Shown here: in pieces, positions 9,262-16,899 of the stretch
Layout: every line of letters starts with the position of its first letter
Numbering within the stretch: position 1 is the stretch's first letter
Assembly: GCF_001519065.1 (NCBI RefSeq)
Contig: NZ_KQ954260.1
Span: 47,129 to 111,128, forward strand
Reading direction: 5' to 3'
From: Novosphingobium sp. FSW06-99
GTDB lineage: Bacteria > Pseudomonadota > Alphaproteobacteria > Sphingomonadales > Sphingomonadaceae
DNA length: 64,000 bases
Made by a program: the position numbers and the translations under genes
Notes under the pieces: generated by a model
The model's input: the letters and a program-made list of their open reading frames with translations, nothing else
Told to the model about the DNA's origin: nothing
Database searches by the model: none

Positions 9262-9318
9262 CAAGCGGCTCATGCGAGCCAAATCCAATGCCATTTCGTC
9301 CCAGGATCGAGATCGACC

Positions 9319-10770
9319 ATGCGCCTACACCCTGTTTCAACGCCTCTCGTGCTCGCGATCGCGCTGGGCGGTTGTGCGGTCGGGCCGAATTACGTTCGTC
9401 CCCAGCTCGATGCGCCAAAGACCTTTGTCGGCAGTGCGGATATTGTCGCCCGCCAAGGGGTGCAACCGGTCGACCTGACGCGATGGTGGGACGGCTTTCA
9501 TGATCCCTTGCTGACCAGCCTGGTCGATGAGGCCGAACGCAACAATCTTGACGTGGCGCAGGCGCTTGCCCGCGTGGGGCAGGCCAAGGCCGGGCTCAAT
9601 GCCGCGACGGCCACGCTGTTGCCGTCGGGCGGGGTTCAGTCGGATGTTACCCGCACACGCAATTCCGACGATGTCCCGCTTGGTGCGGTGGGGCGTGAAC
9701 TTGGCTTTGCGCGCGATTATACCACGTATGAAGGCGATCTGACCGCCAGTTGGGAAATCGACGTGTTCGGCGGTTCGCGGCGCGGGCAGCAGGCCGCCGC
9801 GGCCAGCTATCAGGCATCTTCGGCAGGCGCGGTTGCCGCACGGCTGGCGGTCGCTGCGCAAGTGGCTGATACATATGTGCTGATCCGCGGCTTGCAACAA
9901 AGGCTGGCGATCGCCCGCGAACAGGTCGACACCCAGCGCAAACTGGTCGACACGGTGCGCCTGCAATACAGCAAGGGTATCGCGGCGGATCTGCAGGTGC
10001 ATCAGGCCGAAGGCGCGCTGGCCCAGGTCAAAAGCACCATTCCCGTGCTCGAACAGGGGCTGATCGATGCAATGAATGCGCTCGACGTGCTGCTTGGCGC
10101 GCAGCCGGGCACCATACGCACGCGGCTGGTGGCGGTGCAGCCGATCCCGGTGGCCCCCTCGATTGCCGATGCCGGCGGGCCTGCCGACTTGTTGCGGCGG
10201 CGGCCCGATATCATCATCGCCGAACGCCGTCTGGCCGCAACGAATGCGCAGATCGGGCAGGCGATGGCCGAATATTATCCGAAAATCTCGCTTTCCGGTG
10301 CGCTCGGAACGGCCACCTCGATCGGCAGCGGCAGTCTCTTCAGCGCCAACGCCACCCAGGCCCAGGGTACCGCCGGGCTGCGCTGGCGGCTGTTCGATTT
10401 TGGCCGCATCAATGCCGAGATCAAGGCCGCACGCGGCGCCAATGCCGAAGCGCTGGCATCCTATCGCCAGACCGTGCTGCGCGCGTCGGAAGATGTCGAG
10501 GATGCGTTCACCGCGCTGGTCAAGCGCGATAGCCAGCAACAGGTGCTGGCCGACGGGGCGCAATCGCTGGCCCGCGCGCGCGACCAGTCGGAGATCGCGT
10601 ACAAAGGCGGCATTGTCAGCCTGATCGAAGTGCTCGACGCGGATTCACGCCTGTTGCAGACGCGCGATGCCCAGGCCCAGGCCCAGACAGAAGTGGCCCG
10701 CGCGGCGATATCCTCGTTCCGCGCGCTCGGTGGTGGCTGGAACCCGCCCGCGCAACTGGCGCAAAAATGA
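9319..10770 (+). CDS. RND efflux outer-membrane lipoprotein (NodT/OprM type)
   Basis: A 483-residue TolC-like channel. The lipoprotein signal ends at Cys19 (LGGCAVGPNY, the classic NodT opening). Two outer-membrane-efflux repeats follow, with the typical WW(D/Q)xFxDP segment (TRWWDGFHDPLLTSLVDEA), ENNLDVAQALARV-like helices and a C-terminal repeat (DFGRINAEIKAARG). The start is set at the ATG directly before the signal peptide. A longer frame from 9181 would read through the operator region. It should complete the pump with the divergently transcribed adaptor and permease. Confidence 0.92.
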   Translation: MRLHPVSTPLVLAIALGGCAVGPNYVRPQLDAPKTFVGSADIVARQGVQPVDLTRWWDGFHDPLLTSLVDEAERNNLDVAQALARVGQAKAGLNAATATLLPSGGVQSDVTRTRNSDDVPLGAVGRELGFARDYTTYEGDLTASWEIDVFGGSRRGQQAAAASYQASSAGAVAARLAVAAQVADTYVLIRGLQQRLAIAREQVDTQRKLVDTVRLQYSKGIAADLQVHQAEGALAQVKSTIPVLEQGLIDAMNALDVLLGAQPGTIRTRLVAVQPIPVAPSIADAGGPADLLRRRPDIIIAERRLAATNAQIGQAMAEYYPKISLSGALGTATSIGSGSLFSANATQAQGTAGLRWRLFDFGRINAEIKAARGANAEALASYRQTVLRASEDVEDAFTALVKRDSQQQVLADGAQSLARARDQSEIAYKGGIVSLIEVLDADSRLLQTRDAQAQAQTEVARAAISSFRALGGGWNPPAQLAQK

Positions 10771-10802
10771 GGCGCGGCTGATCCGGCGTCCCGGTCCGGT
10801 TG

Positions 10803-12161
10803 TCAGGCCGGCACCAGCCAGCCCCACACCAGCCACAGATTGGCCGCGCTGATCAGGGCAAACAGCGCCCAGCCGAGCGCCTGCATCACCGGCCCGCTGG
10901 CATGGCGGCCCATGATCGCGCGATTGCCGGTGAAGCGCAGCAGCGGCCAGATCGCAAAGGGCAATTGCAGCGACAGCACCACCTGGCTGAACACCAGCAG
11001 CGTGCCCACGGCGCGGTCGCCCGTCCACATCAGCCCGGCCAGCGCGGGCACCAGCGCCAGACCGCGCGTGATCACACGGCGCTGCCAGCAGGGGATCTTC
11101 AGATCCAGAAAGCCTTCGAGCACGACTTGCCCGGCGATCGTGCCGGTAAACGTGGCGCTCTGGCCGGATGCGAACAGCGCGATGCCGAACAGCATCGCCG
11201 CCGCGCCTGCGCCGGTGATCGGGGTCAACAGGCGCCAGGCGTCGTCGATCTGCGCGACATCGGTATGGCCGGTGGCGTGGAACGCGGCGCCCGCCACCAC
11301 CAGGATCGCGCCGTTGACCAGCGTCGCCAGCGCCAGGGACACCGTGGTGTCGAGCCCGGCCAGCCGCAATTGATCGGTCAGATCGGCCTGCGTGGTGCCA
11401 TCGCGCCGGGTCTGCACCGCGCTGGAATGCAGATAGAGATTGTGCGGCATCACCGTGGCGCCCAGAATGCCGATTGCCAGATAGAGCGCTTCATGATCGC
11501 CCAGACGGCGCGGCGCGGGGATCATGCCGTGTGCCACCGCATGCCAGTCGGGATGGACCAGCGCCAGTTGCGCGACAAAGCAGACCGCGATGGTGGTCAC
11601 CAGCCCCAGCACGATCGCCTCGATCTGCCGGAAACCATGGCCTTTCAGCCCCAGCACGATCAGCGTGTCGAACCCGGTCAGCACCACGCCAGCCCACAGC
11701 GGAACGCCGATCAGCAGATGGAACGCCAGCGCCGCGCCCAGCACTTCGGCAATGTCGGTGGCAACGATCGCCAGTTCGGCCAGCAGCCACAGCACCAGTC
11801 GCGCGGGCCGCGGATAATGGTCGTGCGCCATCTGCGCCAGGTCGCGCCCGGTCACCAGCCCCAGCCGCATCGCCAGCGCCTGCAACAGCAGCGCCGCCAG
11901 CCCGGTTCCGCCGACCACGAACAGCAGACCATAGCCAAAGCGCGATCCCGCCTCGATGTCCGTGGCCCAGTTGCCCGGGTCCATATAGCCGACCGCCACC
12001 AGCAGGCCGGGCCCGGCCGACAGCGCGGCGCGTTTCCACAGTGGCGCGCCTGGGGGCACGCGGATGCTGCCCTGGACTTCAGACGGGCAGAACGGGGCCG
12101 AGGCGACTTGTGGCAATCGGCTGGTCAGCCATTGCCACGGCGCAAGGGAAACGGTCGGCAT
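10803..12161 (-). CDS. mntH: Nramp-family divalent metal transporter (MntH)
   Basis: A 452-residue, mostly hydrophobic Nramp transporter with about 11 predicted membrane helices. The metal-site motif DPGNW in TM1 (residues about 61-65) and MPHNLYLHS in TM6 are both intact, as needed for Mn2+/Fe2+ coordination and proton-coupled uptake. It begins only 3 bp after the fumC stop on the same strand, so the two genes should be co-transcribed. It has a somewhat long N-terminal cytoplasmic extension (about 50 residues), so a later start is possible. Manganese preference over iron is likely from the family but not proven here. Confidence 0.93.
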   Translation of the reverse strand: MPTVSLAPWQWLTSRLPQVASAPFCPSEVQGSIRVPPGAPLWKRAALSAGPGLLVAVGYMDPGNWATDIEAGSRFGYGLLFVVGGTGLAALLLQALAMRLGLVTGRDLAQMAHDHYPRPARLVLWLLAELAIVATDIAEVLGAALAFHLLIGVPLWAGVVLTGFDTLIVLGLKGHGFRQIEAIVLGLVTTIAVCFVAQLALVHPDWHAVAHGMIPAPRRLGDHEALYLAIGILGATVMPHNLYLHSSAVQTRRDGTTQADLTDQLRLAGLDTTVSLALATLVNGAILVVAGAAFHATGHTDVAQIDDAWRLLTPITGAGAAAMLFGIALFASGQSATFTGTIAGQVVLEGFLDLKIPCWQRRVITRGLALVPALAGLMWTGDRAVGTLLVFSQVVLSLQLPFAIWPLLRFTGNRAIMGRHASGPVMQALGWALFALISAANLWLVWGWLVPA

Positions 12162-12164
12162 CCG

Positions 12165-13571
12165 TCAGGTGCGCGGGGCGACTTGGGGCCGGGTCATCGC
12201 GCGCGGATCGACTACGCGGTCAAATGCCTCGGCACTGATCGCACCCAGCGCCAGCGCCGCCTCGCGCAGCGACAAGTCGTGTTCGCTGGCGTGGTGGGCA
12301 ATCGCGGCGGCCTGGTCATAGCCGATCACCGGGGCGAGCGCGGTTACCAGCATCAGCGAACGATCGACAAAAGTGGCAATCCGCGCGCGGTCAGGCTCGA
12401 TCCCTTCGACACAGAAGGCGCGGAAATTGGCGCTGCCTTGCGCCAGCAGCGTGATCGATTGCATGATGTTGTGGATCATCAGCGGTTTATAGGCATTCAT
12501 TTCAAGCGTGCCGCCCGCACCGCCGATCCCCACCGCGACATCGTTGGCCATCACTTGCGCGCAGATCATGGTCATCGCCTCGATCTGGGTGGGGTTGACC
12601 TTGCCCGGCATGATCGACGATCCGGGTTCGTTTTCGGGCAGGATCAGCTCGCCGATGCCGGCGCGCGGACCGCACGCCAGCAGGCGGATGTCGTTGGCGA
12701 TCTTGCTGAGCGAGACGGCCAGCGTGCGCAACCCGCCCGACAGGTGGACAAGGGCATCATGCGCGCCCTGGACCGCAAACTTGTTGGGCGCGCTGACAAA
12801 CGGCAATCCGGTAAACGCGGCGATTTCGGCGGTGGCGGCTTCGGCAAAGCCGGGTTCGGCGTTGATGCCGGTGCCCACCGCCGTGCCGCCCAGCGCCAGT
12901 TGCGCGATCCCGCCCAATGCCGCCTCGATCCGGGCGATGCCATCGGTCAGCATCACGGCATAGCCCGACCATTCCTGCCCCAGTGTCAGCGGGGTGGCAT
13001 CCTGCATATGGGTACGGCCGATCTTCACGATATCGTCCCACGCCCCGGCCCGGTCGGCGATGGTATCGCGTAGCGCGGCAATCGCCGGGACCAGCTCGTG
13101 CGTCACGCCCAGCGCTGCGGCAATCGACATCGCGGTGGGAAAGCTGTCGTTGGAACTTTGCGCCATGTTGACGTGATCGTTGGGGTGCAGCGGGGTCTTG
13201 CTGCCCAGCGGCGTGCCCGCAATCTGGCTGGCACGGTTGGCGATCACTTCGTTGACGTTCATGTTGAACTGCGTGCCGCTGCCGGTCATCCACACGTGGA
13301 GCGGGAACATGTCGGCATGCTGCCCGGCCAGCAACTCATCGCAGATCTGCTCGATCAACGCGGCGCGCGTCTCGTCGAGCCGTCCGCTGGCGTGGTTGGT
13401 GCGGGCGCAGGCGCGCTTGATGATCGCAAAGGCACCGATCAGCGCGCGCGGCATTAATTCGACGCCGATGCTGAAATAGCGCAGGCTGCGCTGGGTCTGC
13501 GCACCCCACAGCCGGTCGGCGGGCACGTCGATCGCGCCCATGCTGTCATGTTCGGTGCGGAACTGGGGCAT
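12165..13571 (-). CDS. fumC: Class II fumarate hydratase
   Basis: A 468-residue class II fumarase interconverting fumarate and malate in the TCA cycle. The superfamily signature GSSIMPGKVNPTQ is intact, along with the TGSGTQFNMNVNEV and RTHMQDATPLTLGQEW active-site segments. This enzyme needs no iron-sulphur cluster, unlike class I fumarases, and is typically induced by iron limitation or oxidative stress. Pairing with an Mn/Fe importer 3 bp downstream fits that logic. The start is at 13571; the longer frame to 13646 has no support. A palindrome at 13656-13671 lies in its promoter region. Confidence 0.95.
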   Translation of the reverse strand: MPQFRTEHDSMGAIDVPADRLWGAQTQRSLRYFSIGVELMPRALIGAFAIIKRACARTNHASGRLDETRAALIEQICDELLAGQHADMFPLHVWMTGSGTQFNMNVNEVIANRASQIAGTPLGSKTPLHPNDHVNMAQSSNDSFPTAMSIAAALGVTHELVPAIAALRDTIADRAGAWDDIVKIGRTHMQDATPLTLGQEWSGYAVMLTDGIARIEAALGGIAQLALGGTAVGTGINAEPGFAEAATAEIAAFTGLPFVSAPNKFAVQGAHDALVHLSGGLRTLAVSLSKIANDIRLLACGPRAGIGELILPENEPGSSIMPGKVNPTQIEAMTMICAQVMANDVAVGIGGAGGTLEMNAYKPLMIHNIMQSITLLAQGSANFRAFCVEGIEPDRARIATFVDRSLMLVTALAPVIGYDQAAAIAHHASEHDLSLREAALALGAISAEAFDRVVDPRAMTRPQVAPRT

Positions 13572-13655
13572 TGTCGAGGCTCCTGCCGGATTGGGGGGCG
13601 GGCGCTGGCGGCCACACGCCATCGCTGCATGCCCCCGGATCACCAACCTTGCGAT

Positions 13656-13671
13656 CTATATCTGCGTATAG
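13656..13671. promoter_or_regulatory. Palindrome CTATA-N6-TATAG upstream of fumC-mntH
   Basis: Perfect 5-base arms at 13656-13660 and 13667-13671 lie 85 bp upstream of the fumC start. It could be a metalloregulator site (MntR, Fur/Mur or Irr type), given that the operon encodes a metal importer. It does not match any consensus I can state exactly. Confidence 0.4.
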
Positions 13672-13698
13672 GGCAGAGCTGTTGAGGGCAATTGCCGA

Positions 13699-13734
13699 AC
13701 CGCCACCCGGGGCGGCAACGCCCCGGGTGGCGGT
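13699..13734 (-). terminator. Strong hairpin after ohr
   Basis: Perfect 15-bp arms (13699-13713 and 13720-13734) with a 6-base loop lie 8 bp downstream of the ohr stop on the minus strand. It is very GC-rich with no T-run after it, so it is terminator-like or a transcript-end stabiliser. Confidence 0.6.
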
Positions 13735-13742
13735 GCATGGCG

Positions 13743-14171
13743 TCAGGCGACGTTGATCGTGACCGTGATGTTGCCGCGCGTGGCGTGGCTGTACGGGCAG
13801 ATCGTGTCGGCTTCGGCTACCAGCGCTTCGGCATCGGCGCGTTCCACGCCGGGCAGGGTGATGGTCAGTTCGACTTTTAGGCCAAAGCCCTTGTCGGCGC
13901 GCGGACCGATCGACACCGTGGCACTGACGGTGGTGTCGGCAGGCACGCGCGGCAGGGCCTTGTCCTGCGAGGCGGCGAATTTCATCGCGCCCAGGAAACA
14001 GGCGGAATAGCCGGCCGCGAACAGTTGTTCGGGGTTGTTGCCCTTGCCGGTGCCGCCCATTTCCTTTGGCGTGCCGAGCGTGACGTCGAGCGCACCGTCA
14101 GTGGTGGCTGCATGGCCATCACGGCCGCCGGTTGCAGTGGCGGTGGTCGAATAGAGGATCGTGTTCAACAT
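13743..14171 (-). CDS. ohr: Organic hydroperoxide resistance protein (Ohr, OsmC superfamily)
   Basis: A 142-residue Ohr peroxidase that reduces organic hydroperoxides using two reactive cysteines, Cys58 (YSACFLGAM) and Cys125 (ADTICPYSHATRGN). Both are in the Ohr rather than the OsmC context, as is the LGTPKEMGG segment. It lies 26 bp downstream of an esterase gene on the same strand. It is close to a divergently transcribed ohrR, the usual arrangement for peroxide-inducible control. The length is normal for the family. Confidence 0.95.
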   Translation of the reverse strand: MLNTILYSTTATATGGRDGHAATTDGALDVTLGTPKEMGGTGKGNNPEQLFAAGYSACFLGAMKFAASQDKALPRVPADTTVSATVSIGPRADKGFGLKVELTITLPGVERADAEALVAEADTICPYSHATRGNITVTINVA

Positions 14172-14197
14172 GGGATATGTCCTTTTGCTTGGGGGGA

Positions 14198-15217
14198 TCA
14201 GTTGGCAAAAATGGTACGGAGGAAATCAACCGACTGTGCGACCGCACCACGCACGGCAGGTGTCTGGGCAATGGGGTTCAACAGCAGAAAATCGTGGATC
14301 GTGCCGTTGTACCGCACCGATGTGACAGGTACGCCTGCTGCGGCGAGGTGGCGGCCATAGCTTTCGCCTTCATCGCGCAGCACGTCGTTTTCATCGACGA
14401 TCAACAAAGTCCGGGGCAGGCCGCGCAACTGGTCGGCGCTGGCATTGATCGGCGAGACATGGATGTCGGCGCGGGCGGCATGGTCGGGCAGATAGGCATC
14501 CCAGAACCATTCCATCGCCTTGCGGGTCAGCCAGGGTCCATCGGCGAACTGCGTGTACGAACCCGAAGACATCGACGCGTCGGTGACCGGATAGATCAGC
14601 AACTGTCCGGCCAGGCGCGGCCCGTGGCGGTCCTTGTCCAGCAGCGCGGTTACCGCGGTCATGTTGCCGCCCACGCTGTCGCCGACCAGCGCGATGCGGC
14701 TGGCATCGGCGCCGAATTCATCCGGGTGCGCCGCCACATAGGTCAGCGTGCCGTAGACTTGTTCGATCGCGACGGGATAGCGCGCTTCGGGTGAGCGGTC
14801 GAAATCGACGAACACGATCACCGCATGCGCGCCGACCGACAGTTCGCGCACCAGCCGATCGTGGGTGGTCTTGCTGCCCAGCACCCAGCCACCACCATGC
14901 GAATAGATCACCACCGGCAACGCGCCGGTCGCGCCTTCGGGGCGATAGATGCGCACGCTGGTCTTGCCCGACGGGCCGACCGGCAGGACGCGGTCTTCGA
15001 AGCTGGCGGGGGCGAGCGCAACGGTCACCGATTTCTGCGCGCCTTCGAGCACGTCGCGCGCGGCAGGCACTGGCAGGGTATAGATCGGCTTGCCGCCCGC
15101 CAGGCTGTCGATGAATGCCTGCGTGGTGGGTTCCAGCTCGGCGGCAAAGGCGGGAACCGCAGCCAGCGCGGCGGCGGCAACGGTCAGGGTGGTGAGGGTC
15201 TTGGGCAGTTTCGGCAT
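14198..15217 (-). CDS. Secreted alpha/beta hydrolase (HSL-type esterase) in the ohr operon
   Basis: A 339-residue hydrolase of the hormone-sensitive-lipase group with a Sec signal peptide (LTTLTVAAAALAAVPAFA). It has the oxyanion-hole motif SHGGGW, the nucleophile motif GDSVGG, a likely acid Asp in IVDENDVL and a His in NGTIHDF. It probably hydrolyses short-chain esters in the periplasm or outside. The start at 15217 has GGAG 7 bases upstream. An alternative ATG at 15238 would place the start inside the OhrR palindrome. Being first in the operon with ohr suggests induction by organic peroxides. Confidence 0.88.
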   Translation of the reverse strand: MPKLPKTLTTLTVAAAALAAVPAFAAELEPTTQAFIDSLAGGKPIYTLPVPAARDVLEGAQKSVTVALAPASFEDRVLPVGPSGKTSVRIYRPEGATGALPVVIYSHGGGWVLGSKTTHDRLVRELSVGAHAVIVFVDFDRSPEARYPVAIEQVYGTLTYVAAHPDEFGADASRIALVGDSVGGNMTAVTALLDKDRHGPRLAGQLLIYPVTDASMSSGSYTQFADGPWLTRKAMEWFWDAYLPDHAARADIHVSPINASADQLRGLPRTLLIVDENDVLRDEGESYGRHLAAAGVPVTSVRYNGTIHDFLLLNPIAQTPAVRGAVAQSVDFLRTIFAN

Positions 15218-15234
15218 GGCTTGTCTCCGGTTAA

Positions 15235-15265
15235 ACATCGTACACGACTAGATCGTGTGCGATGT
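15235..15265. promoter_or_regulatory. 31-bp palindrome, probable OhrR operator
   Basis: Arms 15235-15247 and 15253-15265 match at 12 of 13 positions around a 5-base centre. It lies 18 bp before the esterase start and 67 bp before ohrR. A related half-site with the pattern GTRCGATRTATAT recurs in direct orientation near 15312-15325, next to ohrR. This is the expected place for OhrR to repress both transcripts. The assignment is inferred from context. Confidence 0.7.
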
Positions 15266-15331
15266 ATATAGGCCGATTCGCTGCAGATTGCAACGCTTGC
15301 GATTAAGTCGGGTACGATATATATTGCAGGC

Positions 15332-15778
15332 ATGGATCAGACCCCACCCCCACCGGCCCCGTTCGAGGGCTTTGCCTGCTTTTCGGTCTATGCCGCCGGG
15401 CTGGCGTTCAACCGTGTCTACAAACGCCTGCTCGACCGGTTCGGGCTGACGTATCCACAATATCTGGTGCTGGTCGCACTGCGCGGGACCAGCGGGCGCA
15501 CGGTTGGCGAACTCGGCGATGCGCTGTTTCTCGATTCAAACACGCTGACCCCGATGCTGAAGCGTATGGAAACGACCGGCCTGGTGGCGCGCAACCGTGA
15601 CAGCGTCGATCAACGCGTGGTGCGGGTCAGCCTGACCGAGCAGGGGGCGCAAGTGGCGCAAGAGCTGACCTGCATCCCGCACGACGTCACGGTGGCGTCG
15701 GGCATGACACCCGAAGCCCTGTCGGCGCTCGAAGCGTCGCTCAACGTGCTGACCCAGCACTTGCGCAATTCCGCCTGA
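15332..15778 (+). CDS. ohrR: OhrR, MarR-family organic-peroxide-sensing repressor
   Basis: A 148-residue MarR-family regulator. It has the OhrR hallmark N-terminal sensing cysteine (Cys16 in FACFSVYAAGLAFNRVY), LTYPQYLVLVAL, and the winged helix with SNTLTPMLKRMETTGLVARNRDSVDQR. A second cysteine (Cys114, in LTCIPHDV) suggests the two-Cys subclass that forms an intersubunit disulphide on oxidation. It is divergent from the esterase-ohr operon with a palindrome in the shared 114-bp region, so autoregulation is likely. The Shine-Dalgarno is poor (GCAGG directly before the ATG). Confidence 0.93.
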   Translation: MDQTPPPPAPFEGFACFSVYAAGLAFNRVYKRLLDRFGLTYPQYLVLVALRGTSGRTVGELGDALFLDSNTLTPMLKRMETTGLVARNRDSVDQRVVRVSLTEQGAQVAQELTCIPHDVTVASGMTPEALSALEASLNVLTQHLRNSA

Positions 15779-15814
15779 GCGCGGGCGCGGCTTCTGCGAT
15801 TGTCGCGTGCCAGG

Positions 15815-15861
15815 AAAAAAGGGGGCGCCAATGAATCGGGACAAGCTTCATTGGCGCCCCC
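15815..15861 (-). terminator. Intrinsic terminator for leftward transcription
   Basis: Perfect 15-bp arms (15821-15835 and 15847-15861) enclose an 11-base loop. On the minus strand the stem is followed at once by a run of six T (A6 at 15815-15820 on the plus strand). This is a textbook rho-independent terminator for transcripts coming from the 16 kb side, meaning the NTF2-like gene or a small RNA. Confidence 0.88.
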
Positions 15862-15865
15862 CTGT

Positions 15866-16016
15866 CAGCCGCACACCGGGGCAGGGTGGGGGGGCGTCGG
15901 GGCGGCTGAGTGTGACTGCAGGCCAGACCGCAGATAGGCAGGCGCCGGGGCGGGCGCTTGCGCACACGTTTCTTGGGATACCTGCCGGTTTGGGGTGGGG
16001 TGGGGCGCCGGCAGGT
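15866..16016 (-). ncRNA. Candidate structured RNA or 3'-UTR with C-rich hairpin loops
   Basis: Read on the minus strand, this gene-free stretch forms two hairpins before the terminator. A perfect 9-bp stem (15980-15988 with 16008-16016) has a loop made of three CCCC blocks. A perfect 7-bp stem (15866-15872 with 15902-15908) has a 29-base loop holding a C7 run and other C blocks. With the terminator at 15815-15861 this gives a three-hairpin RNA 3' end. C-rich loops in alphaproteobacterial small RNAs can mask Shine-Dalgarno sequences. No clear promoter was found, so it may be released from the 3'-UTR of the gene at 16127-16549. The 15779-16126 gap otherwise holds no gene. Confidence 0.45.
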
Positions 16017-16126
16017 GCTCCGTGAGATTGGATCTACGCCGATGTCGCGCCGCGATCTTTGCAGAAACCATCAAAATTGCTGAAAACGGCTGCGGACTGG
16101 CGCTCGCCTTGTCGGGGTGGGCGGCG

Positions 16127-16549
16127 TCAGAAACAGTTGGGCGCGTTTGCAAGCTGTGCGACCAGCAAGCCGGGATCGTAGAACGCGATGCGCAGCCGAA
16201 CCACCCGCGCATCGACAAAATCCCAATGTTCGAAAATCATCGTGGTGCTGGTGGTGCCGGCAATGCCGATCTCGATCGGTACGCCGACATGGCCCCCCTC
16301 GGCGGCCATGCCGAGGTAATCAAGCCGGGCGAAATCCAGCACATCTGGCAAGTGATCCAGCAGTGCAAGAAACCGCGCTTTGCCGAAGATGCCGCCCCAC
16401 GGCAGGAACGCAGGCAGGAACAGTTCGAAATCGTCGGAGAGATGTTCGGCAAGGCGGGCAATCGAGCCACGTCCGGCGCCGTCATGCAGGGCTTTTACAA
16501 TCGCCTTGCACCGGGCAGCCGTGTCGGTCGATTTCGCCATAGCGCGCAT
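16127..16549 (-). CDS. NTF2-like / SnoaL-type small protein
   Basis: A 140-residue protein with the look of a nuclear-transport-factor-2-like fold. It has an N-terminal helix (AIVKALHDGAGRGSIARLAEHLSDDFELFLPAF) followed by strands (GHVGVPIEIGIAGTTSTTMIFEHWDFVDARVVRLRI). Such proteins may be small isomerases, polyketide-type cyclases or ligand-binding proteins; no catalytic residues can be assigned. The start is uncertain: the ATG at 16549 lies only 3 bases after AGGAG, and the ATG at 16540 lies 12 bases after it. The gene stands alone, and a strong terminator lies 266 bp downstream. Confidence 0.65.
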   Translation of the reverse strand: MRAMAKSTDTAARCKAIVKALHDGAGRGSIARLAEHLSDDFELFLPAFLPWGGIFGKARFLALLDHLPDVLDFARLDYLGMAAEGGHVGVPIEIGIAGTTSTTMIFEHWDFVDARVVRLRIAFYDPGLLVAQLANAPNCF

Positions 16550-16899
16550 CCTCTCCTGCTTGACCTGCCCGTCAGGGACGGCCGCACGCCGATCGCACCG
16601 ATCTGTGGCGCGTGCGCGGCATAGTAGGGCAGACAGGGCGATCTGCGTGAGGTCAAATATGCCACCATTTCAGCCATGTGCCGCTAACAGCCGGTCGCAT
16701 GCTGGATCAGCCCCGGGCCGGGCCCGTATTCGCTCGGCAGGGTACGGGCGGACAAATCCGCCAGAAACACATTGCGAACGTGTGTAATCGGCTGTAAAAC
16801 CGCGGTCTTATCTGTCATTTCTGCGCAACCCGTTGAACAAGTGACTGTTTGCGGGGGGCATCGCGCTTTTATGACAGACTTACGGCGCTGAGGGGGCAA
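16550..16899. promoter_or_regulatory. Divergent intergenic region with two short inverted repeats
   Basis: No gene was seen here. Two repeats could be operators for the regulator gene at 16900: a perfect 6-bp hairpin (GGCGGA/TCCGCC, 16747-16762) and ACACA-N9-TGTGT (16767-16785). The start of the downstream gene is preceded by a GAGGGG Shine-Dalgarno near 16890-16895. No confident -35/-10 pair was assigned. Confidence 0.35.

Noticed and set aside
10800..13073. A 757-codon plus-strand frame across mntH and fumC
   Set aside because: It covers two clear genes on the other strand and reads as His/Gln/Arg-rich shadow translation.
15989..16007. G-quadruplex on the plus strand (three GGGG blocks)
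   Set aside because: Only three G-tracts sit inside the loop. The minus-strand C-rich hairpin, with a terminator downstream, is the better explanation.
15807..16025. A 72-codon plus-strand frame after ohrR
   Set aside because: It runs through the terminator and hairpin region, has biased composition and lacks a ribosome-binding site.
16849..16899. ATG start at 16849 for the STAND regulator
   Set aside because: It has no Shine-Dalgarno. The GTG at 16900 has GAGGGG upstream and lies just before the winged-helix domain.
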